27,658 nucleotides of DNA from an uncultured Treponema sp. (GCA_937902125.1 CALDIB010000067.1:1-27658), one strand, 5' to 3'. Counted from the stretch's first letter, positions 1 through 8,231 are shown. The notes: a model not told the origin generated them from the sequence alone. Made by a program: numbers and translations.

Positions 1-1
1 T

Positions 2-907
2 ACCTTTTGTAACACTACCTATGCACAAATCGCGCTTCTTGAGCTTTCGATTATTCTGCTCGCGCTTCTCATCAGCGAAAATCCAATTGAAAGAATCGTT
101 TTTTCGCTTGTGCTTACAGTTTCGTTTCCGTATCTTTTATTTTCGCTTGTAATGGAACAATATGTAATCGCAACTTTCTATCTTATACTGTTCATTTATT
201 CCGCTTGCAAAAAGCAAAATGACGCGATTTTTCTGTTCGGCGCAATCGGAACGCTCACGACAAGCACAATTCTCACGCCTCTTATGATAAAGTTTTCTAC
301 GATAAAAGAAATCAAGCAATGGATAAAACGTCTTTTTGCACTTGGCTTTGCATTTGTGTTCATAATGGTTCTTTTCTGCCGTGGCGATACTCTTGTCCGC
401 ATATTTACCGAAATAAAGATGTATGCAGGCTTTACAGGAAAATCAATCGCTTTTGAAGAGCGTTGTATGCAATATTTCTCTTTTGTGTCGGCTTGCTTTT
501 TTGCACCTATTTCAGAAGTTCGGCATTATTTTTATGTAACAGAAGCAGAAAATCTTTCTTGGCAACTCGCGCCAGTAACATCTTGGAGCATTGCAGGAAT
601 CGCCATTTTCGCACTTTGTACAGTGAGTGTAGCTATCAATCGCAAAAATCATTTGTGCAAAGTTTCTGTTGTGTGGATTTTATTTTCATTTCTGCTTTTG
701 TGCGTTTTAGGCTGGGGAACAAAAGAAAACGGGCTTGTTCTTTATACGCTGTATTTTTCGTGGGCATTTGTGGTTTTGCTCTTTTTGCTTTTTCCAAAAA
801 AACTGTGCATTATAGCCTGTATTGCATTTTGTGTTGCACTTTTAAAATACAACATTCCTGCGCTAAAAGATTTATTTTCTTTTGCCAGCGAAATCTGCCC
901 GCGCTGA
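2..907 (+). CDS. Polytopic membrane protein, 5' end outside window
   Basis: I do not recognise the family. The frame is open from base 2 to the stop at 905-907, so about 301 residues are visible and the true start lies to the left. A GTG at 110 is only an internal candidate. The protein is very hydrophobic, with roughly seven or eight membrane segments separated by short charged loops (for example KKQND, IKEIKQWIKR, NRKNH). No signal-peptide cleavage site, catalytic motif or nucleotide-binding loop is visible. Large inner-membrane proteins of this look include polysaccharide polymerases and lipid-linked glycosyltransferases, but nothing here decides that. The gene is more AT-rich than its neighbours: two 60-base lines I counted gave about one third G+C. 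It converges on the GH27 gene at 1002. Confidence 0.75.
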   Translation, partial: TFCNTTYAQIALLELSIILLALLISENPIERIVFSLVLTVSFPYLLFSLVMEQYVIATFYLILFIYSACKKQNDAIFLFGAIGTLTTSTILTPLMIKFSTIKEIKQWIKRLFALGFAFVFIMVLFCRGDTLVRIFTEIKMYAGFTGKSIAFEERCMQYFSFVSACFFAPISEVRHYFYVTEAENLSWQLAPVTSWSIAGIAIFALCTVSVAINRKNHLCKVSVVWILFSFLLLCVLGWGTKENGLVLYTLYFSWAFVVLLFLLFPKKLCIIACIAFCVALLKYNIPALKDLFSFASEICPR

Positions 908-922
908 CTAAAAGAAATGAGC

Positions 923-992
923 CACGTCAAGCGCGCATTTTAGTTGTATTATCATATTGTGCCGCACTAATCGCGAAATCGTGCTTGACGTG
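923..992. repeat. 10-bp inverted repeat between convergent genes
   Basis: CACGTCAAGC at 923-932 is exactly inverted as GCTTGACGTG at 983-992, with about 50 nt between. It lies in the gap between the convergent membrane-protein and GH27 genes. A second small palindrome (CGCAC-N5-GTGCG, 1006-1020) sits over the last GH27 codons. Neither is followed by a good T-run, so calling them terminators would be a guess. Confidence 0.4.
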
Positions 993-1001
993 CGCGCCCG
1001 T

Positions 1002-2222
1002 TTATCGCACAAAGAGTGCGCTGGCGTGAGGACGGAGAGGGGCTTTTATGTCGCCAAAGCAGACTTCGCGCTCCACATCGCTCAAGTTAAACAGCGCAAT
1101 GTACGTTTTGCCTTCGTCGTCGGTGTTCTGCCACACGGCTTCAAAGTCGTTTCGGCACATCTGCACGGGTTTCCCGCCGTGTTGCTGAATGTGCAGCAAA
1201 TCTGTATCGCTCAGAAGCGAAAGCGTTTCCTCATCGAGTTTTGTCAACTCCGCGCCAATCATCAGCGGGCTTTTGAACATACACCACAGCGTCATCATCG
1301 TGCGCTGCTCGTCGCGCGTGAATCGCGTTTTCCGCTCCCTGCCGAATCCGCCGCCCAAAACACCGAGCGGCAGCATATCGCAATCAGGATAGCAGCCCTC
1401 AAAAACGTGCTCTTGCCACACCTCGCACCGCTCAAACATCGCTTTCAACAGCCGCCATTCGTCCCAAAAATCGTCCGTAATGCGCCACATATTCGCCCAC
1501 TTCTTCAAGTGCCACGCCTTTTCAATCACCGCAGGTCCCGGGCTTAAACTCAGCACCATTTCTCGCCCGCACTTTTCGATAGCCTTTGCAATCGCCTCGA
1601 TTTCGCTTTGTGCAGAATACGGATTTTGCGGATACATATTCGTGTTGCAAATGTCGTCAACTTTCACAAAATCCACGCCCCATTCGGCATACAGCGCAAA
1701 AATGCTGTCGTAATACGCCTGCGCGCCGTCTTTGCTCATATCCACGCCGTACATATCGCCGTTCCATTTGCTCACGCTGAACGGGTTTGCAATCTGGTCT
1801 GCGGTTTTGTCCGTGCCGAGAATCTTCGAGTGCAGATGCGCTGAAATACGCGGAATGCCGCGCATAATGTGAATGCCGAACTTCAAGCCCAAGCTATGCA
1901 CATAATCGGCAAGGCTCTTAAATCCTGCGCCGTTCGCACTCGACGGAAATCGATTCGGAGCGGGGATTTGGCGGGAATATTCATCAAGACAAAAATGCGT
2001 AAACGGCACATACTGCACATCGGGAACAAGCGCGCCTGCGTTCGGGTCTGACCACTGAATATCGACGACGATATATTGCCAGCCGTATTGCTTCAAATGC
2101 TTTGCCATATACTCAGCGTTCTTTTTCACGTCGGCTTCCGTAACCGCCGTATTGTAATAATCGTAACTGTTCCAGCCCATCGGCGATGTTCTGCACACGT
2201 TGTTTTTATCATATTTGCTCAT
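1002..2222 (-). CDS. Glycoside hydrolase family 27, alpha-galactosidase-like
   Basis: A 406-residue protein that starts with the GH27 signature MGWNSYDYYNT (residues 15-25), followed by TEADVKKNAEYMA and WQYIVVDIQW. The expected nucleophile is an Asp of the strand motif FVKVDD (about residue 189). The expected acid/base is an Asp in WRITDDFWD (about residue 251). A small beta-sandwich domain ends the protein. GH27 enzymes are retaining; most release terminal alpha-galactose, and some act on alpha-N-acetylgalactosamine or beta-L-arabinopyranose, so the substrate is not fixed by sequence alone. There is no signal peptide, so it probably works in the cytoplasm on imported oligosaccharides. No sugar transporter or regulator lies beside it here. 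The start has no clear Shine-Dalgarno sequence. It is divergent from the tRNA-Pro unit. Confidence 0.88.
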   Translation of the reverse strand: MSKYDKNNVCRTSPMGWNSYDYYNTAVTEADVKKNAEYMAKHLKQYGWQYIVVDIQWSDPNAGALVPDVQYVPFTHFCLDEYSRQIPAPNRFPSSANGAGFKSLADYVHSLGLKFGIHIMRGIPRISAHLHSKILGTDKTADQIANPFSVSKWNGDMYGVDMSKDGAQAYYDSIFALYAEWGVDFVKVDDICNTNMYPQNPYSAQSEIEAIAKAIEKCGREMVLSLSPGPAVIEKAWHLKKWANMWRITDDFWDEWRLLKAMFERCEVWQEHVFEGCYPDCDMLPLGVLGGGFGRERKTRFTRDEQRTMMTLWCMFKSPLMIGAELTKLDEETLSLLSDTDLLHIQQHGGKPVQMCRNDFEAVWQNTDDEGKTYIALFNLSDVEREVCFGDIKAPLRPHASALFVR

Positions 2223-2251
2223 AAAAAAACTCGTTAAACTAACAAAAGCTC

Positions 2252-2280
2252 TTCACATTATTTATTATTTGTGATATAAA
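2252..2280 (+). promoter_or_regulatory. Promoter of tRNA-Pro
   Basis: TTCACA at 2252-2257 and TATAAA at 2275-2280 are 17 bp apart, a near-consensus housekeeping sigma promoter. Transcription would start near 2287, about 8 nt before the mature tRNA. Confidence 0.75.
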
Positions 2281-2294
2281 TATTCTCATATTTT

Positions 2295-2368
2295 CGGGCT
2301 ATAGCGCAGCTGGTTAGCGTGCTTGTCTGGGGGGCAAGAGGTCACCGATTCGAATTCGGTTAGCCCGA
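2295..2368 (+). tRNA. tRNA-Pro (anticodon GGG)
   Basis: All cloverleaf parts can be paired by eye. The acceptor stem is CGGGCTA with TAGCCCG. The D arm is GCGC-AGCTGGTTA-GCGT. The anticodon stem CTTGT/GCAAG encloses the loop CTGGGGG, giving anticodon GGG (reads CCC and CCU). The variable loop is AGGTC, and the T arm is ACCGA-TTCGAAT-TCGGT. Discriminator base is A at 2368. The 3' CCA is not encoded, so it must be added by the tRNA nucleotidyltransferase. Confidence 0.95.
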
Positions 2369-2371
2369 CTT

Positions 2372-2403
2372 AAAGCGGTTGGTTTTCCAGCCGCTTTTTT
2401 TTT
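2372..2403 (+). terminator. Rho-independent terminator of tRNA-Pro
   Basis: An 11-bp stem (AAAGCGGTTGG at 2372-2382 with CCAGCCGCTTT at 2387-2397, one G-T pair) has a TTTT loop and runs straight into a nine-T tract. It starts 3 nt after the tRNA. Confidence 0.9.
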
Positions 2404-2448
2404 ATTCCCTAGGCTCATTATTTTCAATGCGAGAACGCCTTTCCCGTC

Positions 2449-2473
2449 AAAAAGCGCCCGCGGCATGGACGCT
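2449..2473 (-). terminator. Rho-independent terminator of mfd
   Basis: Read on the minus strand, AGCGTCC and GGGCGCT form a 7-bp stem (one G-T pair) around a 7-nt loop, followed by a run of T. It begins 3 nt after the mfd stop codon. The remaining bases between it and the tRNA terminator (2404-2448) show nothing recognisable. Confidence 0.65.
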
Positions 2474-2475
2474 CG

Positions 2476-5400
2476 TTACGTCAAGCGCTCAAGCATTTCC
2501 GACAAAAAGGCGCCTTTTTCTTTTAGGCCAACCTTTCCCGTTTGCATCAAAATTACGTTCGCGGCCTTGGGGTCAAGCCTTATAACGCCGGGATTGGCCT
2601 TTATCAGGGCCATAAGCTTTTCGACGCTAATGCCGCTCACTTTGGCAAATTCAATCCGCGCCACGCCGTTCTTTTCTTTTATCGAGGCGATTGAAAGCGC
2701 CGTGGCCGCCACGCGAATTTCCGCCAAAGTCAAAAGGCTTGAAAGCTCGTCGGGAACAGGGCCAAAGCGGTCGCAAAGCTCGCCGTAAACCGCGTCCAGT
2801 TCTTCGCGGCAAACAATGCCCGCGATTTTTTTGTATATTTCCATCTTGACTTGCGGATTTGAAACATAACTGTCAGGAATGAAGCCGGTGTAATCCAACT
2901 CCAGCAACACGTCGCTTTGGGGAACATATTCCTTTTGCGCCGTAAGACGCTCCACGGCCTCGTTCAAAAGGCGCAAATACAAGTCAAAGCCCACGGAGTA
3001 AACGTTTCCAGACTGGTCGCGGCCAAGCAAATTTCCCGCGCCGCGCAATTCCAAGTCCTTCATGGCAATTTTAAAGCCGCTTCCCAATTCCGTAAAATCG
3101 CTGATGACTTGCAGGCGCTTCATGGCCACTTCGCTCAAAGCCTTGTTCTCAGGATAAAAAAGATAGGCGTAAGCCTTGCGGTCGCTCCGCCCTACCCGCC
3201 CCCGCAACTGGTATAATTGGGAAACGCCATACATGTCGGCCCGGTCTATGATGATTGTGTTAACGTTGGGAATGTCAATTCCGTTTTCGATGATTGTCGT
3301 GGCCACAAGAACATGAAAGCCTCCCATCTTAAAGCGGCGGAATATGTCGTCAAGCTCGTCGCTTGTCATTTGTCCGTGCGCGGTGTCGATGAGCATTTCG
3401 GGAACAAGGCGCTCAAGCTTTTTCTTTGTCTCTTCCAAAGTTTCAACCCGGTTGTGCAAGTAAAAAACCTGGCCGCCCCGCTCCACTTCAGACCTAATGG
3501 CCTTGGCCACCCGCTCCTCGCTGTAAGGGTCAATGACAGTCTCTATAGCCTGACGGTTTTGCGGCGGAGTGGTCAAAAGGCTCATGTCGCGGATTTTCAA
3601 AAAGCTCATGTGCAGGGTTCTTGGAATCGGCGTGGCGCTCATGGCAAGGCAGTCAATGTTGTTCTTAAGCGCCTTAAGCTTTTCCTTGTCCTTGACGCCA
3701 AATCGCTGCTCTTCGTCAATAATCATAAGTCCAAGATTTTTAAACTGCACGTCCTTTTGAATTATCTTGTGGGTTCCCACCAAAATGTCAACGCCGCCGC
3801 TTTTAAGCTTTTCCAAGACCTTCTTTTGCTCGGCCTTTGAAACAAAGCGGCTCAGCATGGCCACGTTCACCGGAAAGTCCTTAAAGCGGCCAAGGCAAGT
3901 TTCGTAGTGCTGCTCGGCAAGAATCGTTGTCGGAGCCAAAAAGGCCACTTGCTTTCCTCCCAAGACGGCCTTAAAAGCCGCGCGCATGGCTATCTCGGTT
4001 TTTCCGTAGCCCACGTCGCCGCACAAAAGCCTGTCCATGGGCAAAGGCTTTTCCATGTCTTCCTTGACTTCCCTTGTGACAGTGATTTGGTCCGGGGTGT
4101 CCTCGTAAGGAAAAGCCGCTTCAAAGGCCGTCTGCCATTCCGTGTCTTTGGGAAAAGCGTAGCCGGCGGAAGCCTTTCTTCTGGAATACAAGTCAATAAG
4201 CTTTTGGGCCAATTCCTCCACGGCCTGCTTGACCTTGTTCTTGCGGTTTTCCCAGGCCTTGCTTCCAATCCTGTCAAGGCGGGGGGCTTCCCCTTCGTTT
4301 CCGATGTAGCGCTGCACAAGGTTTGCCTGCTCTATGGGAACAAAGGCCACATCCTCGTCGGCGTATTCAAGCTTTATGTAGTCCCTTTCCTGCCCGGCGC
4401 TTTTAACCCGCTCAATGCCCTTAAAGCGGCCTATGCCGTAATTAACGTGAACCACATAGTCGCCGGGAGTAAGCTCCACAAAGGTGTCGATGGGAACGCT
4501 TTTGGCGCTTTTGATGGACTTGGGGGCCTTTTTCCGGCGGCCAAAAATCTCGCTTTCCTGAATGACCAAAAGCTTGATGTCAGGAACCATAAAGCCTGAG
4601 CTCAAGGCCTTGGGAATGACGGCCAGGGGCCGCTCCTTAAATTCCACGGCTTCCGTCAAAATTTCTTGGATTCTCAAGGCTTGGTTTTCGTTGTCGGCGT
4701 AAACGGCTATGTCGCAGCCGTCTTTTTGCAAAAGGGAAATTTGCTCCTTTAGGTAATTTATGTTTCCAAAAAAGCTTCTGGAAGGCTCCGCCGTAAAAGT
4801 TAAAGTTTTGGCAAAAGAAAAAGGCAAGCCGCCTTCCCCGCTTTTAAGGGAGCGGAACATAAGGGAGGAAGGAGACTTTAAAAGAATTTTCTCAAAGTCA
4901 AACAAGGCCATTTGGGGAGGAAAGCAAGGCTCCTCAAGCCTGGCCCTCCTGTAAAGCGACGACCATTCCCTTAAAAGAGACTCCCTTGAATTAAGAAGCC
5001 TGTCAAAGTCAAAGTAAAAGACGCTGGCGCCCTCCGGCAAATAGTCAAGCAAAGAGTAATTGAAAATCAGCGGATAAAAAAGCTCCTCCCCTTCGCAGGA
5101 GCCGTTTTCCTCCAAGTCTAAAAGGCGCTCCTCAAAAAGTTCCGCCGCTTTTGGCGTGAACGGAAGAAAGGCGCCGCCGCCACCCTCGAAATCGTCTGAA
5201 CTTGTATCTTTTTGTAAACGCTCGTCCTCAAAAGTTTCTGAACTTGTATTATTTTTTATACATTTTTCATGGTATTCCTGGCATTTTTTTCTCAAAAGCT
5301 CCGTTTCTTCCTTTCCAAAAATGATTTCTTTCATCGGAAAGACAAGGGCGCTCTCAAGCTCGTCCTCGCCAACCTGCGTGTCAGGAGCGAAAGTCTTGAT

Positions 5401-6099
5401 TTTTTCAATCCTGTCAAAGTCAAAGATCACCCGGATTCCCTTTTCCTCGCCGGGCATGACTATGTCCAAAACTTCGCCCCTCAAGGCAAACTCTCCCGCA
5501 AGGCTTGCCCTTGGAACCCTAAAATAGCCGCTTCTTGCCAAGGCCTCGCTCAAGGCCTCAGTGTCAACCGTCTGCCCTTTTTTTAAAAGCCAGGACATTT
5601 TTTTCAACTCTTGGGGAGATCTTAAGGGCGAAAGCAAGTCCTTTAGGCTGGCCAAAAAAACTCTGGGACGGACGCCAAAGGGGTTTTTGTCCCTAAGCAA
5701 AAGCTTTGACAAAAAGGCCGCCCTCTCGCCAAAGACGGCGCTCCCCTTGGAGGCAGGCCTGTAAGGAAGGGTTCCCCAGCTGGGCAGACAATGAATTTCC
5801 GCGCCATCCAGAACGCTTTCCAAATCGCCTTTGGCTTCCAAAGCGTCCCGCTCGCTTGCCGTTATGATTAAAAGATCAAGGCATCCCGCATCCTCAGGCG
5901 AAAGCCCGTATTGGGCGGCCTGAATTTTTTTAGACCTGCGGGCGCTCAAGTAAGCCTGGACAAAAAAAGCGGGAAGGCTTCCGTCCAAGCCGACGGCTTC
6001 CGCCGGGAATGAATCTTTTGAGCTCAAAGAAGCCACGGCTTGGGCAAGCTCTTGCCATTTTTTTAGTTTATCAGTTACTATATTATCTAATGAACGCAT
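2476..6099 (-). CDS. mfd: Transcription-repair coupling factor Mfd
   Basis: A 1207-residue protein with full Mfd layout. Mfd removes RNA polymerase stalled at DNA damage and recruits UvrA. The N-terminal UvrB-like part covers roughly residues 1-480. The CarD-like RNA-polymerase-interaction domain (TPGDYVVHVNYGIGRFKGIE) lies near 540-600. The RecG-like translocase follows, with Walker A GDVGYGKTE near 695, DEEQ box IIDEEQRFG near 795 and motif VI QLRGRVGRSDRK near 968. The TRCF C-terminal domain is after about 1070. It is longer than E. coli Mfd (1148 residues). One odd insertion at about residues 278-308 is Ser/Thr/acidic and carries an imperfect 14-residue tandem repeat. The ATG at 6099 has no clear Shine-Dalgarno sequence. 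Only 32 bp separate it from the divergent gene at 6132. Confidence 0.98.
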   Translation of the reverse strand: MRSLDNIVTDKLKKWQELAQAVASLSSKDSFPAEAVGLDGSLPAFFVQAYLSARRSKKIQAAQYGLSPEDAGCLDLLIITASERDALEAKGDLESVLDGAEIHCLPSWGTLPYRPASKGSAVFGERAAFLSKLLLRDKNPFGVRPRVFLASLKDLLSPLRSPQELKKMSWLLKKGQTVDTEALSEALARSGYFRVPRASLAGEFALRGEVLDIVMPGEEKGIRVIFDFDRIEKIKTFAPDTQVGEDELESALVFPMKEIIFGKEETELLRKKCQEYHEKCIKNNTSSETFEDERLQKDTSSDDFEGGGGAFLPFTPKAAELFEERLLDLEENGSCEGEELFYPLIFNYSLLDYLPEGASVFYFDFDRLLNSRESLLREWSSLYRRARLEEPCFPPQMALFDFEKILLKSPSSLMFRSLKSGEGGLPFSFAKTLTFTAEPSRSFFGNINYLKEQISLLQKDGCDIAVYADNENQALRIQEILTEAVEFKERPLAVIPKALSSGFMVPDIKLLVIQESEIFGRRKKAPKSIKSAKSVPIDTFVELTPGDYVVHVNYGIGRFKGIERVKSAGQERDYIKLEYADEDVAFVPIEQANLVQRYIGNEGEAPRLDRIGSKAWENRKNKVKQAVEELAQKLIDLYSRRKASAGYAFPKDTEWQTAFEAAFPYEDTPDQITVTREVKEDMEKPLPMDRLLCGDVGYGKTEIAMRAAFKAVLGGKQVAFLAPTTILAEQHYETCLGRFKDFPVNVAMLSRFVSKAEQKKVLEKLKSGGVDILVGTHKIIQKDVQFKNLGLMIIDEEQRFGVKDKEKLKALKNNIDCLAMSATPIPRTLHMSFLKIRDMSLLTTPPQNRQAIETVIDPYSEERVAKAIRSEVERGGQVFYLHNRVETLEETKKKLERLVPEMLIDTAHGQMTSDELDDIFRRFKMGGFHVLVATTIIENGIDIPNVNTIIIDRADMYGVSQLYQLRGRVGRSDRKAYAYLFYPENKALSEVAMKRLQVISDFTELGSGFKIAMKDLELRGAGNLLGRDQSGNVYSVGFDLYLRLLNEAVERLTAQKEYVPQSDVLLELDYTGFIPDSYVSNPQVKMEIYKKIAGIVCREELDAVYGELCDRFGPVPDELSSLLTLAEIRVAATALSIASIKEKNGVARIEFAKVSGISVEKLMALIKANPGVIRLDPKAANVILMQTGKVGLKEKGAFLSEMLERLT

Positions 6100-6131
6100 A
6101 AAAAATTCCGATAATTAAAGCAGGAGTTTTC

Positions 6132-7115
6132 ATGAAAAAATCTTTTTTGATTATAGCAGTTTTCGCTGTCTTTGCCCATAGCGCCTTCACGCAAAGTTCG
6201 GCCAAAAAAGCGTCCGCCGCCGACTACTCAAACGCCAGCGTTTCAATTAAGTTTTTTGACAGAACAATGTATTATCCGGGAAGCGCGGAGGACAATCCGA
6301 TTTTTGTCCACGTCACCATAAAGAACAAGGGGCCTGAAACCTTGCGCTTCAAGCTGGCCGACGACAGAATGTTCAGCGTTGACTTTTCGGCTTTTACCGT
6401 CCGAAACACCCGCTTGGAGCAAACAAACGCTTTGGTCAGAAAGCGCACCACAAACCAAACCGTTTACTTTAGGGAAATCTCTTTGGAAACCGGGGAAGAA
6501 TATTCTTTTGTGGAAAACGCCAAGAATTTCTTGAACTTCAACGAACCCAGCGTTTACTATATCGAACTTGACTTTTATCCCGAGCTTTACAAGTCAAAAT
6601 ACATTGAACTTAAGTCCAACCGCCTTACCCTTGAGGTTCGCCCCACTCCATCGGCGGCCTCTTCCACATTCATTCCGGTGGCGGCGGGCGCCGCCGAGAT
6701 TTTGCAGCCGGAGCAGATTTCTCCCGACAAGGTTGTGGAGCAGACAATCGTGGCCAGGCAAAAGTCTTTGTGGGACCAATACTTCCTTTACATGGACTTG
6801 GAGGAAATGCTAAAACGGGATCCCTTGCGCCGCAACAAATACGCCGCCTCCTCCGCCGAAGACGGAGAGCGGATGATCAACGACTACAAGGCCGCCTTGA
6901 TGTCCGACGTGATAGAAAAGGACATCGTTGCGATTCCCGAGCGCTTTGAAATACAAAGAACAAACTATTCGCAAACTGAAGGAACTGTGACCGTCCACGA
7001 ATGGTTTAAATACAAAAATTTTTACGAAAAAAAAGAATACATCTACTACGTCCGCCAGCGCGACGGAATTTGGCGCATTTACGGCTACGGCGTGAACAAT
7101 TTGGGGACTGAATGA
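6132..7115 (+). CDS. Secreted protein of unknown function, first gene of operon
   Basis: A 327-residue protein with a clear signal peptide (MKKSFLIIAVFAVFAHSAFT) and no lipobox cysteine, so probably periplasmic. Residues about 35-170 look like an all-beta Ig-like domain. The stretch from DNPIFVHVTIKNKGPETLRFKL resembles the BsuPI-type proteinase-inhibitor fold in pattern only. The C-terminal part (about 235-327) has an alpha/beta look, ending in EWFKYKNFYEKKEYIYYVRQRDGIWRIYGYG, like an NTF2-type domain; this is a resemblance, not an identification. The start is supported by GCAGGAG 7 nt upstream. The stop overlaps the next start (ATGA, 4 bp), so the two are translationally coupled. Its promoter must lie in or beside the mfd 5' end; GATAAT at 6110-6115 is a possible -10, without a good -35. 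Confidence 0.85.
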   Translation: MKKSFLIIAVFAVFAHSAFTQSSAKKASAADYSNASVSIKFFDRTMYYPGSAEDNPIFVHVTIKNKGPETLRFKLADDRMFSVDFSAFTVRNTRLEQTNALVRKRTTNQTVYFREISLETGEEYSFVENAKNFLNFNEPSVYYIELDFYPELYKSKYIELKSNRLTLEVRPTPSAASSTFIPVAAGAAEILQPEQISPDKVVEQTIVARQKSLWDQYFLYMDLEEMLKRDPLRRNKYAASSAEDGERMINDYKAALMSDVIEKDIVAIPERFEIQRTNYSQTEGTVTVHEWFKYKNFYEKKEYIYYVRQRDGIWRIYGYGVNNLGTE

Positions 7116-7738
7116 AAGCGCTTTTAATCGCGGAAGACGAGCAAACAATAAAAACCCTTGTTCCGGAGATAAAAAATTCGGGAGCGGAACCCATTGTCTA
7201 CAAGTGGCTCCTAAAGGCCTTGGACAACGTTGAGGAAATCGCTCCCGACCTAGTGATCATATCCACGTCTGAATACCCCCGCCATTGGAAAACCTTCGTT
7301 CAGTTTACAAAAAGCGGCATTGGCGGAGTGGTTCCAAAAGTGATTCTATACAATTCCAGACCTATGAGCGACGACGAAAAGTCAAAGGCCAGGTCTTTGG
7401 GCGTGTTCGGAATGTTCAATTCCCTTGACGAACGAGGCTTGGAAGAGCTTAAGAATTACTTGAGCGGAAAGAACGACGGGGCCTTTGGCTTTATAGCCGG
7501 AGGGACAAAATTTGAGTTTGCCTTTACAAATCCAAAAAGCGAATGCCTTGTGACCGGCTCGGTCAAAAAAATCGACTCCCAAAGAATCGAATTTGAATGC
7601 GACCTTCCGTCTTTGGTCAAAAACCTAAAGGCTGGCGACTGGATTCAAAACGCCACTTTTGGCCAAAACAAAATTTACAAGTCCGCCAGCGCCAAGGTTT
7701 TGTCCAACGATAAGGTTCTAGAGCTTAAGCTGACTTAA
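7112..7738 (+). CDS. Degenerate receiver-like protein with C-terminal beta domain
   Basis: A 208-residue cytoplasmic protein. The first 120 residues follow the alternating alpha/beta pattern of a CheY-like receiver. It opens with MKALLIAEDEQTIK, which keeps the acidic pair E8-D9. The phospho-acceptor strand reads PDLVIISTSEYP with no Asp at the usual place, and the conserved Lys before the last helix is absent. Phosphorylation is therefore unlikely and it may be a pseudo-receiver. Residues about 125-208 form a beta-rich domain suggestive of a PilZ-like barrel, but the RxxxR and (D/N)xSxxG signature is missing, so I do not claim c-di-GMP binding. It overlaps the upstream gene by 4 bp and is followed after 16 nt by the zinc-ribbon gene. 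Confidence 0.85.
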   Translation: MKALLIAEDEQTIKTLVPEIKNSGAEPIVYKWLLKALDNVEEIAPDLVIISTSEYPRHWKTFVQFTKSGIGGVVPKVILYNSRPMSDDEKSKARSLGVFGMFNSLDERGLEELKNYLSGKNDGAFGFIAGGTKFEFAFTNPKSECLVTGSVKKIDSQRIEFECDLPSLVKNLKAGDWIQNATFGQNKIYKSASAKVLSNDKVLELKLT

Positions 7739-7754
7739 GGGGCCGGAAAGTCTT

Positions 7755-8147
7755 ATGTCCACAAGCAAAAAACAAGCGAAATTTTTTTGCGAAAACTGCG
7801 GCGCCGAAGTAGCCCAAAACTCGCGCTTTTGCGGAAAGTGCGGCCGCTTCTTTTCTTCGGTGCGATGTCCAGTATGCGGAAAAACCGGCTCTTCCAACAT
7901 GTTTGCCAACGGCTGCCCTTCTTGCGGCTACGGGGGAAAAGAACAGCTTGGAGTCGCCGGCATGAGCGCGGAAGAGGCTCGGGAAAGGGCTGTAAAAAGC
8001 AAGGGGCATTTTTATGTTCACAAAAGACATCCTGTCCAATGCCAGCGGCGGCCCCGAGGCGACGGCAGCCTTCCGGCTTGGATTTACGCCGTAACTTTTG
8101 CGGCGCTTATAGCCATCATCGCAGGCGTCATGCGCTGCGCGCTGTAG
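7755..8147 (+). CDS. Double zinc-ribbon protein with C-terminal membrane anchor
   Basis: 130 residues. Four CxxC knuckles at C12/C15, C26/C29, C38/C41 and C54/C57 make two four-cysteine zinc ribbons of the type annotated zinc_ribbon_2 or double zinc ribbon. After a basic linker, one hydrophobic helix near residues 104-127 ends the protein, so the ribbons probably face the cytoplasm. Such proteins are usually unassigned; some recruit partners to the membrane. The linker between the ribbons and the helix is short and basic, and I checked it for a frameshift without finding one. It is the third gene of the 6132 operon. The upstream Shine-Dalgarno sequence is weak. Confidence 0.8.
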   Translation: MSTSKKQAKFFCENCGAEVAQNSRFCGKCGRFFSSVRCPVCGKTGSSNMFANGCPSCGYGGKEQLGVAGMSAEEARERAVKSKGHFYVHKRHPVQCQRRPRGDGSLPAWIYAVTFAALIAIIAGVMRCAL

Positions 8148-8164
8148 TTGTTGCCTACGCGCCG

Positions 8165-8226
8165 CGAGTTTCGCGTTTTTCGCGAAGCGAAAATTGCCGC
8201 CGCCTTATGCGGCAAAGCGAAACTCG
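8165..8226. repeat. Three-way-junction palindromic element
   Basis: An outer 10-bp perfect stem (CGAGTTTCGC at 8165-8174 with GCGAAACTCG at 8217-8226) encloses two perfect hairpins set back to back. The first is TTTTCGC-GAA-GCGAAAA (8177-8193). The second is TTGCCGC-N8-GCGGCAA (8194-8215). Almost every base is paired. It lies 17 nt after the zinc-ribbon stop codon. It could act as a transcript 3' structure, but no T-run follows, so a repetitive extragenic palindrome is as likely. Confidence 0.7.
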
Positions 8227-8231
8227 ACGAT

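Noticed and set aside
463..1029. 188-codon frame on the plus strand near the left edge
   Set aside because: It overlaps the AT-rich membrane-protein gene in another frame, and its composition (Arg/Ser/Cys-rich) is that of a shadow.
3217..4599. Two long open frames antisense to mfd
   Set aside because: They cover the translocase motifs of mfd, have no ribosome site and show no recognisable domain.
7155..7738. PilZ / c-di-GMP-binding label for the receiver-like protein
   Set aside because: The binding signature RxxxR and (D/N)xSxxG is not present. Only the beta-rich pattern is similar.
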